Counted from the first letter of the stretch, positions 40,783 to 50,986 are shown. The stretch is DNA of 64,000 nt from Microbacterium sp. BH-3-3-3 (GCF_001792815.1 NZ_CP017674.1:682001-746000), one strand, 5' to 3'. The notes: generated from the letters alone by a model not told the origin. Numbers and translations: made by a program.

Positions 40783-40910
40783 GGCTGTCGCGCGGCTGAA
40801 GCGGGCGAAGCAGGCTCTCGGTGCGGGAAAAGCCGAGGCGTCGGCGCGCGCGTCGGGAGAGCGTCGAGGGCGAGGTCGGCGTCGACGGTGCGCGCCCCCG
40901 AACCGCACGC

Positions 40911-40946
40911 CGACGGGCCCCCACCGCGATCGGAGGGGGCCCGTCG
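40911..40946 (-). terminator. hflX: Terminator after hflX
   Basis: A 12-bp perfect stem CGACGGGCCCCC/GGGGGCCCGTCG with a 12-nt loop, starting 11 nt past the hflX stop on the minus strand. It also faces the end of the peptidase gene on the plus strand. Confidence 0.75.
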
Positions 40947-40957
40947 TGCGACGGCCG

Positions 40958-42475
40958 TCAGGCCGCGAACTGCTCCAGCTCGGCCGCCAGGCGCGCCCCC
41001 ACGTGAGCGTGCAGGAACGTCCCCGTGTCGCGGTGCTCCTGCGCCACGATGAGTCCGCTCTCGTGCACGGCCGACACGAGGTCACCACGGTCGTACGGGA
41101 CGACCGCCTGCACCTCGACGGCGGGGAGGGGCAGAGCGTCCTCGATGGCGGCGCGAAGCTCCTCGATCCCCTCGCCCGTGCGCGACGAGACGAACTTCGC
41201 GTTCGGGGCGAGGCCGCGCAGCACCAGGCGTTCGTCCTCGGTCACGAGGTCGGCCTTGTTGAAGACGACGATCTCCTGACCGAAGTTCGCGTCGACATCG
41301 CCCATCACGTCGCGCACCGTCATCAGCTGCGCGGCCGGATCGGGATGCGACGCGTCGACGACGTGCAGGATGACGTCGGCGTCGCCGACCTCTTCCAACG
41401 TCGAGCGGAACGCCTCGACGAGCTGGTGCGGCAGGTTGCGCACGAAGCCGACCGTGTCGGTCAGCGTGTACACGCGCCCGTCGGTCGTCTCGGAACGGCG
41501 GACCGTGGCATCCAGGGTCGCGAACAGCGCGTTCTCGACCAGCACGCCCGCGCTGGTGAGGCGGTTGAGCAGGCTGGATTTTCCGGCGTTGGTGTACCCG
41601 GCGATCGCGACCGACGGGATGGTGTGACGCTTGCGCTCGGCACGCTTGGCCTCGCGCGCCGGGGCGAAGTCGCGCAGCTGCTTGCGCAGCAGAGCCATCT
41701 TCGTGCGGATGCGACGACGATCGAGCTCGATCTTCGTCTCACCCGGACCGCGCGAGCCCATGCCCGCGCCTCCGGCACCGACCTGTCCACCAGCCTGGCG
41801 CGACATCGAGTCACCCCAGCCGCGCAGACGCGGCAGCAGGTATTCGAGCTGCGCGAGCTCGACCTGCGCCTTGCCCTCGCGGCTCTTCGCGTGCTGGCTG
41901 AAGATGTCGAGGATCACCGTGGTGCGGTCGATCACCTTCACCTTCACGACGTCTTCGAGCGCGCGACGCTGGCTGGGGGCGAGCTCGGTGTCGGCGATCA
42001 CGGTGTCGGCGCCGACGGCGGCGACGATGTCGCGCAGCTCCGCCGCCTTACCCCGACCGACGTAGGTCGCGGGATCCGGATGCGGACGGCGCTGCAGAAC
42101 GCCGTCGAGCACGACGGCCCCGGCGGTCTCGGCCAGCGCCGACAGCTCGCGCAGGGAGTTCTCGGCATCGGCCTGCTCGCCCTGCGGGTGCACGCCGACG
42201 AGAACGACGTTCTCGAGGCGCAGCTGGCGGTACTCGACCTCGGTGACGTCTTCGAGCTCGGTCGACAAACCGGCCACGCGGCGCAGCGCTGCGCGTTCCT
42301 CGCGGTCCCACTGGTCGCCGTCGGCGTCGCCGCCGTAGGCCGTGGAGGCGTCTTGGAGCGCCTGCGCTGCACCGAAGACCCGGACCCCGCGGTGCGCTTC
42401 GGCGCGCGACAGCACGCGGTCCACCGGGTCGACCGGCGTCGCGTCCGTGCTCGGGGGTGTGGTCTGTTCGGTCAT
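40958..42475 (-). CDS. hflX: Ribosome-associated GTPase HflX
   Basis: A 505-residue GTPase that splits or rescues stalled ribosomes. An N-terminal HflX domain is followed by the Gly-rich linker GGQVGAGGAGMGSRGPGETK and a G-domain with P-loop GYTNAGKSS, switch II DTVGF and NKAD motifs. It is about 70 residues longer than E. coli HflX at the N-terminus. The ATG at 42475 has a GGAAGGA site. A CCGCGGG-TGTT-CCCGCGG hairpin lies at 42489-42506 in its leader. Confidence 0.95.
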   Translation of the reverse strand: MTEQTTPPSTDATPVDPVDRVLSRAEAHRGVRVFGAAQALQDASTAYGGDADGDQWDREERAALRRVAGLSTELEDVTEVEYRQLRLENVVLVGVHPQGEQADAENSLRELSALAETAGAVVLDGVLQRRPHPDPATYVGRGKAAELRDIVAAVGADTVIADTELAPSQRRALEDVVKVKVIDRTTVILDIFSQHAKSREGKAQVELAQLEYLLPRLRGWGDSMSRQAGGQVGAGGAGMGSRGPGETKIELDRRRIRTKMALLRKQLRDFAPAREAKRAERKRHTIPSVAIAGYTNAGKSSLLNRLTSAGVLVENALFATLDATVRRSETTDGRVYTLTDTVGFVRNLPHQLVEAFRSTLEEVGDADVILHVVDASHPDPAAQLMTVRDVMGDVDANFGQEIVVFNKADLVTEDERLVLRGLAPNAKFVSSRTGEGIEELRAAIEDALPLPAVEVQAVVPYDRGDLVSAVHESGLIVAQEHRDTGTFLHAHVGARLAAELEQFAA

Positions 42476-42562
42476 GTGTTCCTTCCGTCCGCGGGTGTTC
42501 CCGCGGTTTCTCCTGGTGTTCTCGCACTTTAGCCGCCCGCGGCGTCGCGCGGCCGGGTCGGA

Positions 42563-42568
42563 TATTCT
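42563..42568 (+). promoter_or_regulatory. -10 element of leaderless methyltransferase gene
   Basis: TATTCT ends 6 nt before the ATG at 42575. The 99-bp gap to hflX serves as a divergent promoter region. Confidence 0.5.
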
Positions 42569-42574
42569 GTGGGG

Positions 42575-43219
42575 ATGGGGAGCGAGCACTACTTCAGCGC
42601 GTCGCCGTCGAGTCCCGAACAGCTCCGCCGTATCCGAGTGACACTCGCGGGGCGCGAATTCGAGGCCGTGACGGCGGGTGGCGTCTTCAGTCCCGATCAC
42701 GTGGATGCCGGAACCTCGGTGCTGCTGCACAACACCCCTCCCCCTCCCGCCGGCGGGGACTTCCTCGACCTGGGGTGCGGGTGGGGTCCGATCTCGTTGT
42801 CGCTCGCGCTCGCCTCACCGCACGCGACCATCTGGGCGGTCGACGTCAACGAACGTGCTCTCGATCTCGTGAGGCGGAACGCACAGTCCCTCGGCCTCAC
42901 CAACATCAACGCGGTGCGACCGGAAGATGTTCCCGACGACGTGTCGTTCCGGACCATCCGGTCGAACCCGCCGATCCGCGTGGGCAAGAGCGAACTGCAC
43001 GGCATGCTCGAGCACTGGATCCCGCGGCTCACCGAGCGCAGCGACGGGTGGTTCGTCGTGCAGCGCAACCTCGGCTCCGACTCGCTGCAGCGCTGGCTGT
43101 CCACGACGTTCGAGAACGGCTACAGCGTGCAGCGGGCCGCCACCGGGCGCGGTTTCCGTGTGCTCCGGGTGCGCCGTCACGGCTCGCCGCCGAGCGAGCC
43201 GATCGACATCATCGCCTGA
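42575..43219 (+). CDS. Class I SAM-dependent methyltransferase, RsmC-like
   Basis: A 214-residue methyltransferase. The SAM loop FLDLGCGWG is at 63-71, the acidic ribose-binding residue follows in VDVN, and SNPPIRVGK (N131-P-P) is the amino-group methylation motif of the RsmC/RlmG family. It probably makes m2G in small-subunit rRNA, but it has only the catalytic half of E. coli RsmC. The start at 42575 follows a TATTCT -10 box by 6 nt. An in-frame GTG at 42569 is less likely. Confidence 0.88.
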   Translation: MGSEHYFSASPSSPEQLRRIRVTLAGREFEAVTAGGVFSPDHVDAGTSVLLHNTPPPPAGGDFLDLGCGWGPISLSLALASPHATIWAVDVNERALDLVRRNAQSLGLTNINAVRPEDVPDDVSFRTIRSNPPIRVGKSELHGMLEHWIPRLTERSDGWFVVQRNLGSDSLQRWLSTTFENGYSVQRAATGRGFRVLRVRRHGSPPSEPIDIIA

Positions 43220-43304
43220 GTCGCCGTCGTTCAGGCGCAGCGACGATCCCGACCGTCGGCCGGATGCCCCTCGGCTCGCGCCGGACCGCGGTCCATCGAC
43301 AAGC

Positions 43305-44159
43305 TCAGGCCAGTGCGACCTCGCCGGTGAACACCAGCGATGCCGGCCCCGACAAGAACACGCGCCCCTCGGCGACCCGCACCCCGAGCGTGCCGCCGGG
43401 GGTGTCCACGACCCACGAGTCGGGAGCAGCCGCCCCCGCCCAGTGCCGCACGGCCAGGGCGGCGGCCGCGACGCCGGTGCCGCAGCTGAGCGTCTCGCCG
43501 ACTCCGCGTTCGAAGACGCGCAGGCGGATCGCGCCGACGCCGTCACGCACCAGCGGATCGGCGGGAACGACGAACTCCACGTTCGCCCCGTGCCGCGGCG
43601 CGGGATCGAGCACCGGCTGGTAGGCGAGCTCGAGGCCGTCGAGCTCCGCCTCGGACGACAGCGCGACGACGACGTGCGGGTTGCCCACGTCGATGCCCAC
43701 GCCCGGTCGCGCCACCGGAAGCCCCTTCGCGCGGACGAGGGTCTCTTCCGCCTCGATCGCGTAGGCCCCCAGATCGACCTCGAAGCCGCGATCGCTGCGG
43801 GTGAGGGTCTTGACCCCCGCGCGGGTGCCGATGCGCAGGCCTCCCTCGATCGAGGCGAGGCCGGTGTCGGTGAGGTAGCGGGCGAACACGCGCGTGCCGT
43901 TCCCGCACATCTCTGCCGCGGACCCGTCGGCGTTGCGATAGTCCATGAACCACTCGGCGCCGGATGCCATGGCATCCGCCCCCTCGTCGATCGCCGAGGA
44001 GCGCACCACGCGCAGCAGGCCGTCGGCACCGATGCCGAAGTGGCGGTCGCAGAGCGCGGCGATCTGCGCGGCGGACAGGTCGAGCTCGCCGTCGGGGTCG
44101 GCCACGACCACGAAATCGTTGCCGGTGCCGTGGCCTTTGGTGAACGCGAGAGTCGCCAT
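43305..44159 (-). CDS. dapF: Diaminopimelate epimerase
   Basis: A 284-residue cofactor-independent racemase that converts LL-DAP to meso-DAP for lysine and peptidoglycan. The two catalytic cysteines are C85 (EMCGNG) and C226 (LSCGTG), symmetric as required. The ATG at 44159 is 6 nt after TAGACT, so the mRNA is predicted leaderless. It is convergent with the methyltransferase gene. Confidence 0.97.
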   Translation of the reverse strand: MATLAFTKGHGTGNDFVVVADPDGELDLSAAQIAALCDRHFGIGADGLLRVVRSSAIDEGADAMASGAEWFMDYRNADGSAAEMCGNGTRVFARYLTDTGLASIEGGLRIGTRAGVKTLTRSDRGFEVDLGAYAIEAEETLVRAKGLPVARPGVGIDVGNPHVVVALSSEAELDGLELAYQPVLDPAPRHGANVEFVVPADPLVRDGVGAIRLRVFERGVGETLSCGTGVAAAALAVRHWAGAAAPDSWVVDTPGGTLGVRVAEGRVFLSGPASLVFTGEVALA

Positions 44160-44165
44160 GCGACC

Positions 44166-44171
44166 AGTCTA
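44166..44171 (-). promoter_or_regulatory. dapF: -10 element of leaderless dapF
   Basis: Minus-strand TAGACT followed by GGTCGC and the dapF ATG. Confidence 0.5.
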
Positions 44172-44297
44172 GGAGCGGGCGTCGGGGTCGCTTCCCGGGG
44201 CGTCTGCGAAACGGCACCGCGCGGGTGACTGCACGCGCTCCTCGCGGCGGTCGCTAGGCTGTCCCAGCCCTCCGCCCCGTCCGATTCGAGGAGACCC

Positions 44298-44960
44298 ATG
44301 CCCAAGCCCGCCGCCCTGGTCGCGCCCTCGTTCGATCGCCCTCCGCTGGACGATCTCGATGCCGGAGCGCCTGCGGCCCTCGCTCCCCGGGCGGCCCTGG
44401 AGGGGCTGTCGTTCCGCGACCTCCGCATCGACGGTCTCGACCTCGAGAGCGCGGAACTGACGCTGTGCCGCATCGAAGGCCTCCGCGTGCCCGAGGTCAC
44501 GCTGCGGTACGCGCACCTGTCCGAATCCGCGCTGTCGGGCTGGGACGTGCCGATCGTCCGGTCGGCGCGGACCACGTGGCGCGACGTCGAGATCGAGGGT
44601 TCGCGTACGGGATCGCTCGAGGCCTACGAGTCGACCTGGAACGGCGTGCATTTCGTCAACTGCCGACTCGGATTCGTGAACCTGCGCGGGTCCCACCTGC
44701 AAGACGTCGCCTTCACCGACTGCACGATCGACGAACTCGACCTGGGGCAGTCCCGGGTCACCCGCTTCGCCGCGAACGGCACCCGGATCTCGCAGCTCAT
44801 CGTCGAGCAGGCGACGCTGCAGCACACCGACCTCCGCGGCGCCGAGCTGGAAGGCCTCGCGGGTCTGTCGGCGCTGCGAGGCGCGACCATCTCGTCGATG
44901 CAGCTGCAGCAGCTGGCCCCGCTCCTGGCCGCGGACCGTGGCATCACCGTCCGGGACTGA
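44298..44960 (+). CDS. Pentapeptide-repeat-like protein
   Basis: A 220-residue protein with degenerate A(D/N)LXX-type repeats from about residue 35 to 195 (FRDLRIDGLDLESAELTLC, LRYAHLSESALSG, FVNLRGSHLQDV, LQHTDLRGAELEGLAGL), predicting a right-handed quadrilateral beta-helix. No signal peptide is present. Some pentapeptide proteins protect DNA gyrase, but no feature here supports that role specifically. The ATG at 44298 follows a GAGGAG site. Confidence 0.82.
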   Translation: MPKPAALVAPSFDRPPLDDLDAGAPAALAPRAALEGLSFRDLRIDGLDLESAELTLCRIEGLRVPEVTLRYAHLSESALSGWDVPIVRSARTTWRDVEIEGSRTGSLEAYESTWNGVHFVNCRLGFVNLRGSHLQDVAFTDCTIDELDLGQSRVTRFAANGTRISQLIVEQATLQHTDLRGAELEGLAGLSALRGATISSMQLQQLAPLLAADRGITVRD

Positions 44961-45037
44961 CACGAGCGGGCGCGGGTCGGCGATAGACCCGTGGGCCCGA
45001 CGCGTGAGGCCAGCGCCGGGAACGCAGACCGCCGCGC

Positions 45038-45487
45038 TCAGCCGGGTGGCGGCGGTCCGCCCGGTCCGTCGACGACGAGCCTCTTCCCGGTGGCCCACGT
45101 CTCGAACGGTTCGTACCCCAGGGCGTCGTAGAAGCCCCGGGCACCCGTGTTCTCGGGACGCACCATGAGCTGCACCTTCGGACAGCCGAGCGCCTCGAGC
45201 AGCCGCTCCGCCTCGGCCACGAGCAGGCGACCGACACCTCGACCGCGGTGCGACGCCGCCGCGGCCAGGTAGTAGAGCCATCCGCGGTGGCCGTCGTAGC
45301 CCGACATGACGCTGCCGACCACGGTGTCGCCGTCGACGGCCACGAGGAACAACTCCGGCTGCACCGTGAGCTTGCGGCGGATGTCGGCTCGGGGGTCGTT
45401 CCACGGTCGGGTGAGACCCGCCTCCTCCCAGAGGGCGACGACGGCGTCCTCGTCGTCGAGCTCGAAGCTCCGCACGATGATGCTCAC
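45038..45487 (-). CDS. GNAT family N-acetyltransferase, YpeA-like
   Basis: A 149-residue GNAT enzyme. The acetyl-CoA loop RGRGVGR starts at R81, preceded by [12 protein letters not shown], followed by a helix and the late motif [15 protein letters not shown]. It resembles YpeA/RimI-like small GNATs; substrate unknown. The start is GTG at 45487, overlapping the miaA stop by 4 bp. The tail ends in a proline run. Confidence 0.87.
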   Translation of the reverse strand: MSIIVRSFELDDEDAVVALWEEAGLTRPWNDPRADIRRKLTVQPELFLVAVDGDTVVGSVMSGYDGHRGWLYYLAAAASHRGRGVGRLLVAEAERLLEALGCPKVQLMVRPENTGARGFYDALGYEPFETWATGKRLVVDGPGGPPPPG

Positions 45488-46419
45488 TCCCCCGCCTCCC
45501 CCGCGGACATCAGGGTCGTGGCATCCACGGTGCGGGCGTCGACCCATCGAGCCTCGGCGTAGCGGCGGAACCACGACACCTGTCGCCGCGCGTACCGACG
45601 AGTGAGGGCCTGCGTCTCGGCCACCGCCTCGTCTCGTGTCAGGTCGCCGCGGAGCTGCGAGAGGGCCTGTGCGTACCCGATCGCCCGTGCGGCGGTGACC
45701 CCGCGCTCGAGCCCGTCGCCGCGCAGCCGCTCGACCTCGTCGACCATGCCGGCGGCCCACATGCCCTCGACGCGGGCGTCGAGGAGCGGCACGAGCTGTT
45801 CGCGGTCGACGGTCGTCGCGATGATCCGGGTATCGGGATGCCAGAACTCCGGCGCGGAGGGAAGGGCGCCGCCGTGCGTCTCGCCGCCCTGCGCCAGCAC
45901 CTCGAGTGCCCGCACCACCCGGCGACCGTTGCGCGGATCGATGCGCTCGGCGGCGGCGGGATCGGCCTCGCGCAGGCGCGCGTACAGCGCACCCGCGCCG
46001 AGACGGTCGAGCTCCGCCTCGAGCCGCGCCCGGACGGCCTCGTCGCGCGGGGGGAACCGGAAGTCCCACAGCACTCCGGAGACGTACAGGCCGGAGCCGC
46101 CCACGAGGATCGCGTCGGCTCCGCGCCCGTGGATCTGGGCGATCGCCGCGCGGGCGGCATCCTGATACCAGGCCACCGCCGCCTCGTCGGTCACGGCGAG
46201 AGCGTCGAAGAGGTGATGCGCGATGCCGTGGCGGTCACCGACCGGGAGTTTCGCGGTCCCGATGTCCATGCCCCGGTACAGCTGCATGGCGTCGGCGTTC
46301 ACGATCTCGGCCGCGCGTCCGCGGGCGGCGAGGGCCTCGGCGAGATCGAGGGAGAGCCCCGTCTTGCCGGTGCCGGTGGCCCCGACGACGGCCCACACGC
46401 GCGGCGCGGCGGAACTCAC
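45484..46419 (-). CDS. miaA: tRNA dimethylallyltransferase
   Basis: A 311-residue enzyme that adds dimethylallyl to A37 of tRNAs reading UNN codons. The P-loop GATGTGKT is at 13-20, followed by [17 protein letters not shown] and the LVGGSGLYV motif. It acts just before MiaB, which is the gene upstream. The ATG at 46419 overlaps the miaB stop by 4 bp. Confidence 0.96.
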   Translation of the reverse strand: MSSAAPRVWAVVGATGTGKTGLSLDLAEALAARGRAAEIVNADAMQLYRGMDIGTAKLPVGDRHGIAHHLFDALAVTDEAAVAWYQDAARAAIAQIHGRGADAILVGGSGLYVSGVLWDFRFPPRDEAVRARLEAELDRLGAGALYARLREADPAAAERIDPRNGRRVVRALEVLAQGGETHGGALPSAPEFWHPDTRIIATTVDREQLVPLLDARVEGMWAAGMVDEVERLRGDGLERGVTAARAIGYAQALSQLRGDLTRDEAVAETQALTRRYARRQVSWFRRYAEARWVDARTVDATTLMSAGEAGE

Positions 46420-47963
46420 ACTCCGACGCGCAGGGACGGCAGACCGAGCGAGACCGCGCGCGGGGTCGCGGCGTCGCCCGCCGGCGCCGGGACGCCGCAG
46501 GACTCCGCCTGCGAACGGTCCCAGGCATCTCCCGCGCGCGTCCGACGGATGCGCAGGGGGGCGGCATCGGGCGCGTCGGCCAGCAGGTGGAAGGGCGCGG
46601 CGTGCGTCACGGTGACCGAGACCACGTCGCCGGGGCGTGGGACGGGAGAGCCCGCCGGCACCTCGAAGTGCACGAGACGATTGTCTTCGGCGCGACCGGT
46701 GAGGCGGTGCGTCGCGGCGTCCTTCTTGCCCTCGCCGGCCGAGACGAGCACCTCGAGCGTGCGTCCGAGCTGCTTCTGGTTCTCTTCGGCCGCGATGCGG
46801 TCCTGCAGCGCCATGAGCCGCTCGTAGCGCTCCTGCACGACGGCCTTCGGGACCTGGTCGGGCATGGTGGCCGCCGGCGTCCCCTCGCGGATGGAGTACT
46901 GGAACGTGAAGGCGGTCGCGAACCTCGATGCCTCGACGACCCGCAACGTCTCGAGGAAGTCCTCCTCGGTCTCGCCGGGGAAGCCCACGATGATGTCGGT
47001 CGTGATGGCCGCGTGCGGCATGCGCTCACGCACCCGATCCAGGATGCCGAGGAACTTCTCGCTCCGGTAAGACCGGCGCATCGCCTTGAGCACGCGGTCG
47101 GAACCGGACTGCAACGGCATGTGCAACTGCGGCATGACGGCGGGCGTCTCGGCCATCGCCGCGATGACGTCGTCGGTGAACGCGGCGGGGTGCGGGCTCG
47201 TGAACCGGATGCGCTCGAGGCCCTCGATCTCGCCGGCCGCGCGCAGGAGCTTGCCGAAGGCGAGACGGTCGCCGAATTCGACGCCGTACGAATTGACGTT
47301 CTGGCCCAGGAGGGTGACCTCGATGGCACCGTCGTCGACCAGCAGGCGGATCTCGTTCAGGATGTCGCCGGGGCGACGGTCTTTCTCTTTGCCGCGCAGG
47401 CTCGGCACGATGCAGAACGTGCAGGTGTTGTTGCATCCCACCGAGATCGACACCCAGCCGCTGTGCACCGAGTCGCGCTTGGTGGGCAGGGTGGAGGGGA
47501 AGATCTCGAGCGACTCGAGGATCTCGAGCTCGGCCTCGCCGTTGTGGCGGGCGCGCTCGAGCATTCCGGGCAGCGATCCCATGTTGTGCGTGCCGAAGAC
47601 GACATCGACCCACGGCGCCTTCTGCTGCACGGCGTCCTTGTCCATCTGCGCCAGGCACCCGCCGACCGCGATCTGCATGCCCGCGTGGGCGTCCTTGCGG
47701 GACTTCAGGTGCCCCAACGTGCCGTACAGCTTGCCGGCGGCGTTGTCTCGCACGGCGCACGTGTTGATCACGACGACGTCGGCCTCGGACCCGACATCGG
47801 CGCGGACGTATCCCGCGCTCTCGAGCGATCCCGACAGGCGCTCCGAATCGTGGACGTTCATCTGGCATCCGAAGGTGCGCACCTCGTAGGTGCGGGCGCC
47901 CGTCTCGCCCTGTGCGGCGGGAGAGGGAGCGATGAGCGTCGGGGAGGAAACGGGGGTCGTCAT
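46416..47963 (-). CDS. miaB: tRNA-2-methylthio-N6-dimethylallyladenosine synthase
   Basis: A 515-residue radical SAM methylthiotransferase acting on i6A37 of tRNA. The N-terminal UPF0004 domain has the auxiliary cluster cysteines C33, C69 and C103. The radical SAM motif CNNTCTFC gives C177, C181 and C184. A TRAM domain (about 385-450) follows, then a basic tail. The ATG at 47963 lies 10 nt after TAGACT (47974-47979), giving a leader of only a few nucleotides. Confidence 0.96.
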   Translation of the reverse strand: MTTPVSSPTLIAPSPAAQGETGARTYEVRTFGCQMNVHDSERLSGSLESAGYVRADVGSEADVVVINTCAVRDNAAGKLYGTLGHLKSRKDAHAGMQIAVGGCLAQMDKDAVQQKAPWVDVVFGTHNMGSLPGMLERARHNGEAELEILESLEIFPSTLPTKRDSVHSGWVSISVGCNNTCTFCIVPSLRGKEKDRRPGDILNEIRLLVDDGAIEVTLLGQNVNSYGVEFGDRLAFGKLLRAAGEIEGLERIRFTSPHPAAFTDDVIAAMAETPAVMPQLHMPLQSGSDRVLKAMRRSYRSEKFLGILDRVRERMPHAAITTDIIVGFPGETEEDFLETLRVVEASRFATAFTFQYSIREGTPAATMPDQVPKAVVQERYERLMALQDRIAAEENQKQLGRTLEVLVSAGEGKKDAATHRLTGRAEDNRLVHFEVPAGSPVPRPGDVVSVTVTHAAPFHLLADAPDAAPLRIRRTRAGDAWDRSQAESCGVPAPAGDAATPRAVSLGLPSLRVGV

Positions 47964-48169
47964 GATGCGAGCAAGTCTAAGCGCCGGGGCGGGACGCGCC
48001 TCGGGCGGGATCTCGGCGCCACGAGGACAGGATCGGAGCGACCTTCGTCGCCGGAGACTACTGGGGGGCACTACTGGTCTCGAGAGATGGGGACTACCTG
48101 TCTGCCGCCTTCGGCGCAAAAGGCGCAATACGCTGCGGATAGAGGCCGGAAGATGCTGCGCTCAGTAGG

Positions 48170-48175
48170 TAGCCT
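48170..48175 (+). promoter_or_regulatory. Candidate -10 element of the LuxR-family gene
   Basis: TAGCCT lies 56 nt before the LuxR start. Transcription would begin near 48182, just before the terminator-like hairpin. No clear -35 box is seen. Confidence 0.35.
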
Positions 48176-48191
48176 TTCGGTCGTACGCCAT

Positions 48192-48215
48192 AACCCGTCC
48201 GCCTGCGGGTTTTTT
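48192..48215 (+). terminator. Terminator-like hairpin in the LuxR gene leader
   Basis: AACCCG/CGGGTT (48192-48197 with 48206-48211) forms a 6-bp stem followed by a run of six T (48210-48215). It sits between the candidate promoter and the GGGGGAG ribosome-binding site at about 48218-48225. It is oriented to stop plus-strand transcription and so may act as an attenuator for the LuxR gene. Confidence 0.55.
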
Positions 48216-48231
48216 CCGGGGGGAGATGGGC

Positions 48232-50796
48232 ATGCGGAAAGAACGATCGAGGGAGTGGGCGAAAGCCCTCGTGGGGGCAGACAGGAATGCCGGCGCGCTG
48301 GCATCCCGACTGCGAGAGGGGACCTCTCTCGTGGTGGCGGGGCCACGAGGAAGTGGACGGAGCTACCTGCTCCGCACCGTCGCCGCCGAGCTCGAACGCT
48401 GGGGGCCTGCGCCCGTCGTGCTGCGTCCGTCCACCCTCCTGAGCGACATCCCGTTCGGCGCGATCGACGCCACCGACGATCCTCGGGCGGCCGCTCTGCG
48501 GGACGGCCCGCCACCCGACTCCGCCCGCACCATCGTGATCGTCGACGACGTCGACGCGCTCGATACCGCCTCCACGACCGCGATCGTCCGCGCGGCGGCC
48601 GCGCGGCGGGTCACCGTCCTCATCGGCGTGCGCACCGCGCGGGCACGGGCAGCCCGCCCCACCGCAGAATCCGACGCGCAGCGCCTCGCCCTGGGGCTGT
48701 GGCACGACGGCTTCGCGAAGCGGATCGATCTCGGTGAGCTCATCTCCGTCGACGCCGAGGAGCTCGTGGCCTTCTTCCCCGGGAGTGAGGCTCTCGACAG
48801 CGCCACCCGCGCGGGGCTCGTGTGGCGCGCCGACGGCTCCCGCACGCTTCTGCGGCACCTCCTTCTCGAGGCCCTCTCGGCCGTGGCCGCGGGACGTGAT
48901 CCCCTCCGCGCGCTCGAGAACATCGCACCGCAGAGCCGCCTGGCCGTCGCTGTCGAGAGTCACGTCGCCGACATCGCCCCCGACGACCTCATGTGCCTCT
49001 CCGTCGTCCACCGACTCCCCCACCTCGAGCTCAGCGTGGCGACACGCCTGTTCCCGTCCGACACCGTCGACGGTCTGGTGGCCGGCGGACTGATGCACGC
49101 CGACGGCACTCCGGCTCGGCGCCTCACGGCGAACGATCTGATCGCGCGCGAGGGCGAACGTCAACTCGGGTCGGCGTGCGTGCGCGCGGTCATCGACGCC
49201 GCCTGTGAGCGCATGCTGGCCGAGGCAGACGAATGGTGGAGCCTGCCGATCTCGCTCCACGTCGCCGAGAAGTGGCACCGTGACGGTTCCTCGTCGGCCG
49301 ACGCCCCGCAGGTCGATCCCCTCGTCCGCGCACGGATCGCGCTCGACGCGGCGAGGATCGCCAACGATCGAGGCGATTCCGCTCACGCGGCCGCACACGC
49401 CGCACGGGGCCTGCGCGCCTACGATCACCCCGACCTCCGACTGGAGGCGGTGCTGGCCAGCGGCGGATGGAGCGATTCCGAGTCCGGCGTCGACGCGTCG
49501 GATCGCGACGTCCTTCGGCGACTCGCCCGGCTGCGCGCGCGACGGCGCGCGAGCGCCCCGGACTCCGCAGCCCCGCGTGCCGAGGGTGACGCGGACACCC
49601 GGATCGAAGTCTTACTCGTGCGATCCGGCCAAGCGGGCGACGCCCTCGACTGGGCTGCGGCCGCCGACCTCGCGGCTCAAGCCGTGGCGGTGCAGGCCGC
49701 GTCGTCCGAGGCGCGTCTGCGCGCACTCATCACCGCCGGAACCTCGGCGGCCTTTCGCGGCGGGTGGAGCGCCGCCTACCGGTACTACCGCGCCGCGGAA
49801 AGACTCTTGGATTCCCGCCAGAAGGTCACGGGGATCTCCGCCAAGGACCGATTGTCAGCCGTGATGTTCATGCTCGCCGGATACCAGGTGGCGGGGGCCG
49901 ATGGAAACGACGTGCGCCAGCGGCTCGACGAAGAGCTGCACATCGCGGCACGCGAGGGCGGGGCCGCCGAGCTGACGCTCGCGGGGGCTGCCGCCTCCAT
50001 CGCCTTCGCCGGCGAGGGCCGACCGGTGGAGTCGCAGCGGGAGTGGGAGGCGGCGCTCGGCCGGCAGCCGCTCGCCGTCACGGATTCGAACGCCGCGATG
50101 ATCGAGCTCGGCGTCGCCGAGGAACTCGCGATGAGCGGACGAACCAAGGAGGCACGCGCCTCTTTGGCGAGTCTGGACCTGGAAGCCAGCCCGATGCTCC
50201 TCCACGGCATGCGGTACGTCGAAACGACCATCCTCGCGGCCGAAGGGCGAGACGAGGAGGCACGGGCGACCGCTCGTGCGGCGGCCGAAGTGACGGCCGG
50301 GACGACCGCCGCGGCGCTGCGGATCCGCGACCTCTTCCGCCTATCGACCCTGGGAGCAGCCACCCGGGAAGAGACCGACGAACTGATCCAGCTCGCCGCC
50401 ACCACAGACCTCCCCCTCGCCGCCGAGGCGGTGCGGCGGTTGTCGGCCCGTTCGGCGGAAGAGGAATCGACTCCCGTCGACGAGTTGCGCCTGCACAACC
50501 TGTGGACCGCGGATCACGGCGAGCGGTCGGCGGAACCGGGAGGGATCGAGCGGCTCCCCGCGCACTCCCCAGCCCTGGCCTCGGGCGAGGAACTGACCCG
50601 ACGCGAGCACGAGATCGCCGTGCTGGTCGTCGAGGGCCTGACGAACCGGGAGATCGCGACGCGACTGTTCCTGTCGGTACGCACGGTCGAATCGCACGTG
50701 TACCAGGCGCGCTTGAAGGTGGGGGCAGCGAGTCGACGCGATCTGGGCCGCATGGTGGCCGCCGGCGTGGTGCCTGTGCCGCCCGGGGTGCGGTGA
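48232..50796 (+). CDS. LuxR-family regulator with N-terminal ATPase domain
   Basis: An 854-residue regulator of the LAL/MalT-like type. An N-terminal ATPase has the P-loop GPRGSGRS (37-44) and an IVIVDDVDALDT Walker B. A long helical, TPR-like middle (about 350-750) is rich in Ala and Arg. The C-terminal LuxR HTH (LTRREHEIAVLVVEGLTNREIATRLF to VRTVESHVYQARLK) binds DNA. The ligand is unknown. ATG 48232 was chosen because GGGGGAG lies 6 nt upstream. ATG 48226 would abut the ribosome-binding site. The stop codon lies inside the first unit of a minisatellite. Confidence 0.88.
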   Translation: MRKERSREWAKALVGADRNAGALASRLREGTSLVVAGPRGSGRSYLLRTVAAELERWGPAPVVLRPSTLLSDIPFGAIDATDDPRAAALRDGPPPDSARTIVIVDDVDALDTASTTAIVRAAAARRVTVLIGVRTARARAARPTAESDAQRLALGLWHDGFAKRIDLGELISVDAEELVAFFPGSEALDSATRAGLVWRADGSRTLLRHLLLEALSAVAAGRDPLRALENIAPQSRLAVAVESHVADIAPDDLMCLSVVHRLPHLELSVATRLFPSDTVDGLVAGGLMHADGTPARRLTANDLIAREGERQLGSACVRAVIDAACERMLAEADEWWSLPISLHVAEKWHRDGSSSADAPQVDPLVRARIALDAARIANDRGDSAHAAAHAARGLRAYDHPDLRLEAVLASGGWSDSESGVDASDRDVLRRLARLRARRRASAPDSAAPRAEGDADTRIEVLLVRSGQAGDALDWAAAADLAAQAVAVQAASSEARLRALITAGTSAAFRGGWSAAYRYYRAAERLLDSRQKVTGISAKDRLSAVMFMLAGYQVAGADGNDVRQRLDEELHIAAREGGAAELTLAGAAASIAFAGEGRPVESQREWEAALGRQPLAVTDSNAAMIELGVAEELAMSGRTKEARASLASLDLEASPMLLHGMRYVETTILAAEGRDEEARATARAAAEVTAGTTAAALRIRDLFRLSTLGAATREETDELIQLAATTDLPLAAEAVRRLSARSAEEESTPVDELRLHNLWTADHGERSAEPGGIERLPAHSPALASGEELTRREHEIAVLVVEGLTNREIATRLFLSVRTVESHVYQARLKVGAASRRDLGRMVAAGVVPVPPGVR

Positions 50797-50986
50797 GCGG
50801 GCACGCCGGGGTGCGGTGAGCCGGCACGCCGGAGTGCGGGGAGCGGGTACGCCGCGGTGCGGCACGCCGGAGTGGGGTGACCGGGTACGCCGCGGTGCGG
50901 TGACCGGTACGCCGCAAAGCGGCAAGCCGGCAGGCCGGAATGCGGTAAGCGGGCGCGCCGGGGGCGCTGAGCGGGTCCGCCGACAT
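50791..50986. repeat. 22-23-bp minisatellite, about nine units
   Basis: Nine imperfect tandem units of consensus CGGTGAGCGGGTACGCCGGGGTG occupy 50791-50986. Units start at 50791, 50814, 50837, 50860 (a 15-bp short unit), 50875, 50898, 50920, 50943 and 50965. They fill almost all of the gap between the convergent LuxR and recX genes. The LuxR TGA lies in unit 1. The period is not a multiple of three, so it is not coding. Confidence 0.85.

Noticed and set aside
45906..48737. A very long plus-strand open frame across miaA and miaB
   Set aside because: It is antisense to two well-recognised genes, lacks any family motif, and reflects high GC in codon position three. The same applies to long antisense frames over der, pheT, hflX, ftsK and rnj.
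50791..50986. CRISPR array
   Set aside because: Units of 22-23 bp are contiguous with no unique spacers, and no cas genes are present, so it is a minisatellite.
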